NCBI GenBank assembly: GCA_025934595.1
Contig: JAICXU010000093.1
Coordinates: forward strand, 1 to 8,588
Reading direction: 5' to 3'
Length of the DNA stretch: 8,588 bases
Source: Polyangiaceae bacterium
GTDB taxonomy: Bacteria; Myxococcota_A; Polyangia; Polyangiales; Polyangiaceae
A program made the position numbers and the translations under genes. The notes beneath the pieces are model-generated. The model was not told where the DNA came from, ran no database searches, and was given only the letters and a program-made list of their open reading frames with translations. Shown here piece by piece: positions 7,317-8,588 of this stretch (positions are counted from its first letter, which is position 1; each line of letters opens with the position of its first letter).

Positions 7317-7389
7317 GGCGGCACGGCCTTCTAGCACTTTTCCGCGCGATGAAAATCGGCGCTATTCTTCGAAAGGCGGGAGGTCTCCC
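7317..7389. promoter_or_regulatory. Divergent intergenic region between the SDR operon and the lipoprotein gene
   Basis: This 73-base spacer is the only place from which both divergent units can start, so it should hold two promoters. For the plus strand, TATTCT at 7363-7368 is a weak -10 candidate that would give a leader of about 15 bases carrying the Shine-Dalgarno, but the matching -35 position (around 7340-7345, TTCCGC) is poor. For the minus strand, TGCTAGAAG resembles an extended -10 but overlaps the SDR ribosome-binding site, so it is doubtful. No clear operator is visible apart from the inverted repeat at 7378-7389. Confidence 0.4.
7378..7389 (+). promoter_or_regulatory. Ribosome-binding site of the second lipoprotein, within an inverted repeat
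   Basis: GGGAGG (7378-7383) is a strong Shine-Dalgarno, six bases before ATG 7390, and it fixes that start. It also forms the left arm of a 5-bp inverted repeat, GGGAG and CTCCC separated by GT, which abuts the start codon. The two-base loop is too small for a stable RNA hairpin, so any role would more likely be as a protein-binding site or in intermolecular pairing. Confidence 0.6.
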
Positions 7390-8433
7390 ATGTCGAAGGT
7401 CGGGGCAGCGCTCGTAGTCCTCACGGGTTTGTGCGCAGCATGCAGCTCGCCCGGCGACGCCGCGACGAGCGGCGATGGCGGTGGAGGAGGAGGCGACGGC
7501 GGTGGCGGTGCTTCGAATCCGCCCAGCTCGAGCGACTGCACGATTTTTCCTGGCGACAACCCGATGAACGAAGACGTCAGCGGCTTGCCGCTCAATTCGA
7601 AATCGGACGCGTACATCCAAGCGATGAATCCGTCGAAGAAGCTTCATCCCGACTGGGGAAATTGGTCGACCGACCACTATGGAATTCCGTGGCAAACCGG
7701 CACGGGAGCCCCGCCCGTCAGCTTCTCGTGGGCCGCGAGCTGGGGCGACAGCGAGAGCGACAAGCAAGCGTGCGCCGCCGGCGGCGGGGATTTTTGTTAT
7801 CCGATTCCGACCGACGCCAAGATCGAAGGCGGACCGGGCGCGGCCGCCGGCGACGATCGCCACCTCCTCTATATCGACACGGCGGGCGCGCCTTCGAATT
7901 GCACGCTTTACGAGATCTACAACGCGCAGAACTACTCGGCGTCTCCGTGGATCGCGGACAACGGCGCTGTCTTTCATCTCGGGTCGAACGCGCTCCGGCC
8001 CGATCAATGGACCAGCGCCGACGCCGCCGGCCTGTCGGTCTTCGCGGGCCTCGTTCGTTACGACGAAGTCGCGGCCGGCGAGATCCGCCACGCGATCCGT
8101 TTCACGATGAGCCAATCGCAAAACGGCTTCATTCACCCTGCCACGCACGCGGCGGGCGTTGCCGACCCTTCCCTTCCGCCGATGGGCCTGCGGCTCCGAT
8201 TGAAAGCGAGCTTCGATACGACGGGCATCACCGGGCCCGCTCTCGTCATCGTCACCGCGATGAAAAAGTACGGCGTGATCCTCGCGGACAATGGATCGGA
8301 TTGGTTCATCACGGGCGACTCGGACGATCGCTGGGATGCGATCATGGACGACGTGCTCAGCGGAGTCGGAAAAGTGACCGGCGGCGATTTCGAGGTCGTC
8401 GACACGGGCCCAATCATCCCGAGCGACGGCTGA
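7390..8433 (+). CDS. Conserved lipoprotein of unknown function
   Basis: 347 residues from ATG 7390, set by GGGAGG six bases upstream and by a signal peptide that begins right there. The hydrophobic segment (5-17) ends in CAAC, so Cys18 is the likely lipid anchor, although position -3 is Cys rather than the usual Leu. Residues 26-48 are a Gly-run and Ser/Pro linker. The globular part (50-347) carries blocks I recall as a recurring unannotated bacterial secreted family: YGIPWQ (97-102), GDSESD (119-124), CYPIPTDAKIEGGPG (136-150), DDRHLLYID (155-163), CTLYEIYNAQ (171-180), GSNALRPDQWTSADAAGL (198-215), GLVRYDEVAAGEIRHAIRFT (220-239), PPMGLRLRLKASFD (263-276) and MKKYGVILADNGSDWFI (291-307). His158, Asp163, His234 and Asp304 lie in these blocks and could be functional, but that is a guess. 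The protein looks full length, ending soon after DFEVVD. No enzymatic role is known to me. Four non-lipid Cys could form disulfides. Confidence 0.85.
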   Translation: MSKVGAALVVLTGLCAACSSPGDAATSGDGGGGGGDGGGGASNPPSSSDCTIFPGDNPMNEDVSGLPLNSKSDAYIQAMNPSKKLHPDWGNWSTDHYGIPWQTGTGAPPVSFSWAASWGDSESDKQACAAGGGDFCYPIPTDAKIEGGPGAAAGDDRHLLYIDTAGAPSNCTLYEIYNAQNYSASPWIADNGAVFHLGSNALRPDQWTSADAAGLSVFAGLVRYDEVAAGEIRHAIRFTMSQSQNGFIHPATHAAGVADPSLPPMGLRLRLKASFDTTGITGPALVIVTAMKKYGVILADNGSDWFITGDSDDRWDAIMDDVLSGVGKVTGGDFEVVDTGPIIPSDG

Positions 8434-8472
8434 TCGCGGAATAACCGGACGCGCGGGCAGGTTCTCTCGCGA

Positions 8473-8588
8473 ATGCGCTCTTCTCGAAGTCGCTCGATTT
8501 TGCAGATTGCCATCATCGCGGGCGTGACGCTCACCGTGCGCGCTTCATTCGCCGATCATTACCGCGTACCGAGCGGCTCGATGGAGCC
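8473..8588 (+). CDS. lepB: Signal peptidase I, N-terminal part (runs off the window)
   Basis: The frame from ATG 8473 stays open to the window edge, giving 38 complete codons plus CC, which can only encode Pro. A short basic N-terminus (RSSRSRS) precedes a hydrophobic segment (about residues 9-22), followed by RASFADHYRVPSGSMEP. The SGSMxP box is the catalytic-serine signature of type I signal peptidases (family S26), with Ser36 as the nucleophile. The enzyme cleaves signal peptides of exported proteins from its place in the cytoplasmic membrane; the general-base Lys would lie beyond the edge. The very short distance from start to catalytic Ser fits the small single-anchor S26 forms rather than the two-helix Escherichia coli type. 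The gene lies 39 bases after the lipoprotein stop in the same frame, and no strong Shine-Dalgarno or terminator is visible between them. Co-transcription is possible but unproven. The gene symbol is given by family only. Confidence 0.85.
   Translation, partial: MRSSRSRSILQIAIIAGVTLTVRASFADHYRVPSGSME

Noticed and set aside
5154..7334. Very long open frame (726 codons) on the plus strand across the kinase and SDR genes
   Set aside because: It is Arg/Ala/His/Glu-rich with no domain motif, spans two real genes on the other strand, and is explained by GC-rich codons lacking stops in the complementary frame.
7480..7512. GGN-rich run in the second lipoprotein as a possible repeat element
   Set aside because: It encodes the Gly-rich linker behind the lipid anchor; low-complexity coding is sufficient explanation.
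8133..8534. Minus-strand open frame overlapping the end of the second lipoprotein and the signal peptidase start
   Set aside because: No recognisable motif, and it conflicts with two plus-strand genes that carry clear family signatures.

Overview
The window is GC-rich and almost fully coding, with strong codon bias towards G/C. Its traits point to a delta-proteobacterial, myxobacterium-like genome, probably Myxococcota/Polyangia: lipoproteins with Asp/Gly/Ser/Ala-rich linkers behind the lipidated Cys, a very large Hanks-type Ser/Thr kinase with a helical-repeat extension, and tight gene packing. This taxonomic call is an inference from style; no marker gene is complete in the window.

Layout. 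Bases 177-1598 (+) encode an exported lipoprotein with a Ca-binding-type DxDxDG loop and a Vps62-related domain. It converges on a three-gene block on the minus strand, read right to left: a divergent zinc-binding-type short-chain dehydrogenase (7316-5826), a 1113-residue kinase with its catalytic domain at the C-terminus (5803-2462), and a LacX-like aldose 1-epimerase (2424-1612). Gaps of 22 and 37 bases suggest one operon. The second gap is filled by a degenerate hexanucleotide tandem repeat. A 73-base divergent spacer separates the operon from a second lipoprotein (7390-8433, +), a conserved family of unknown function. The window ends inside the N-terminus of a type I signal peptidase (8473-8588, +), identified by its membrane segment and SGSMEP catalytic-serine box.

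How the genes may work together. The minus-strand operon couples a phosphorylation scaffold to two enzyme folds, a nucleotide-binding SDR-like protein of unknown reaction and a sugar mutarotase. A kinase-regulated metabolic unit is possible but not proven by the sequence. The two flanking lipoproteins and the signal peptidase are envelope/export genes and need not belong to the same system.

Most unusual points: the SDR has Lys in place of the second Gly of the TGxxxGxG loop, Thr in place of the catalytic Tyr, a roughly 90-residue insertion and a CxxC-x14-CxxC knuckle. The kinase has its catalytic domain at the C-terminus with no visible membrane anchor. Two short inverted repeats sit on the ribosome-binding sites of the kinase and of the second lipoprotein. 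I see no tRNA, rRNA, CRISPR array, insertion sequence or phage gene, and there is no gene-free stretch longer than 300 bases.
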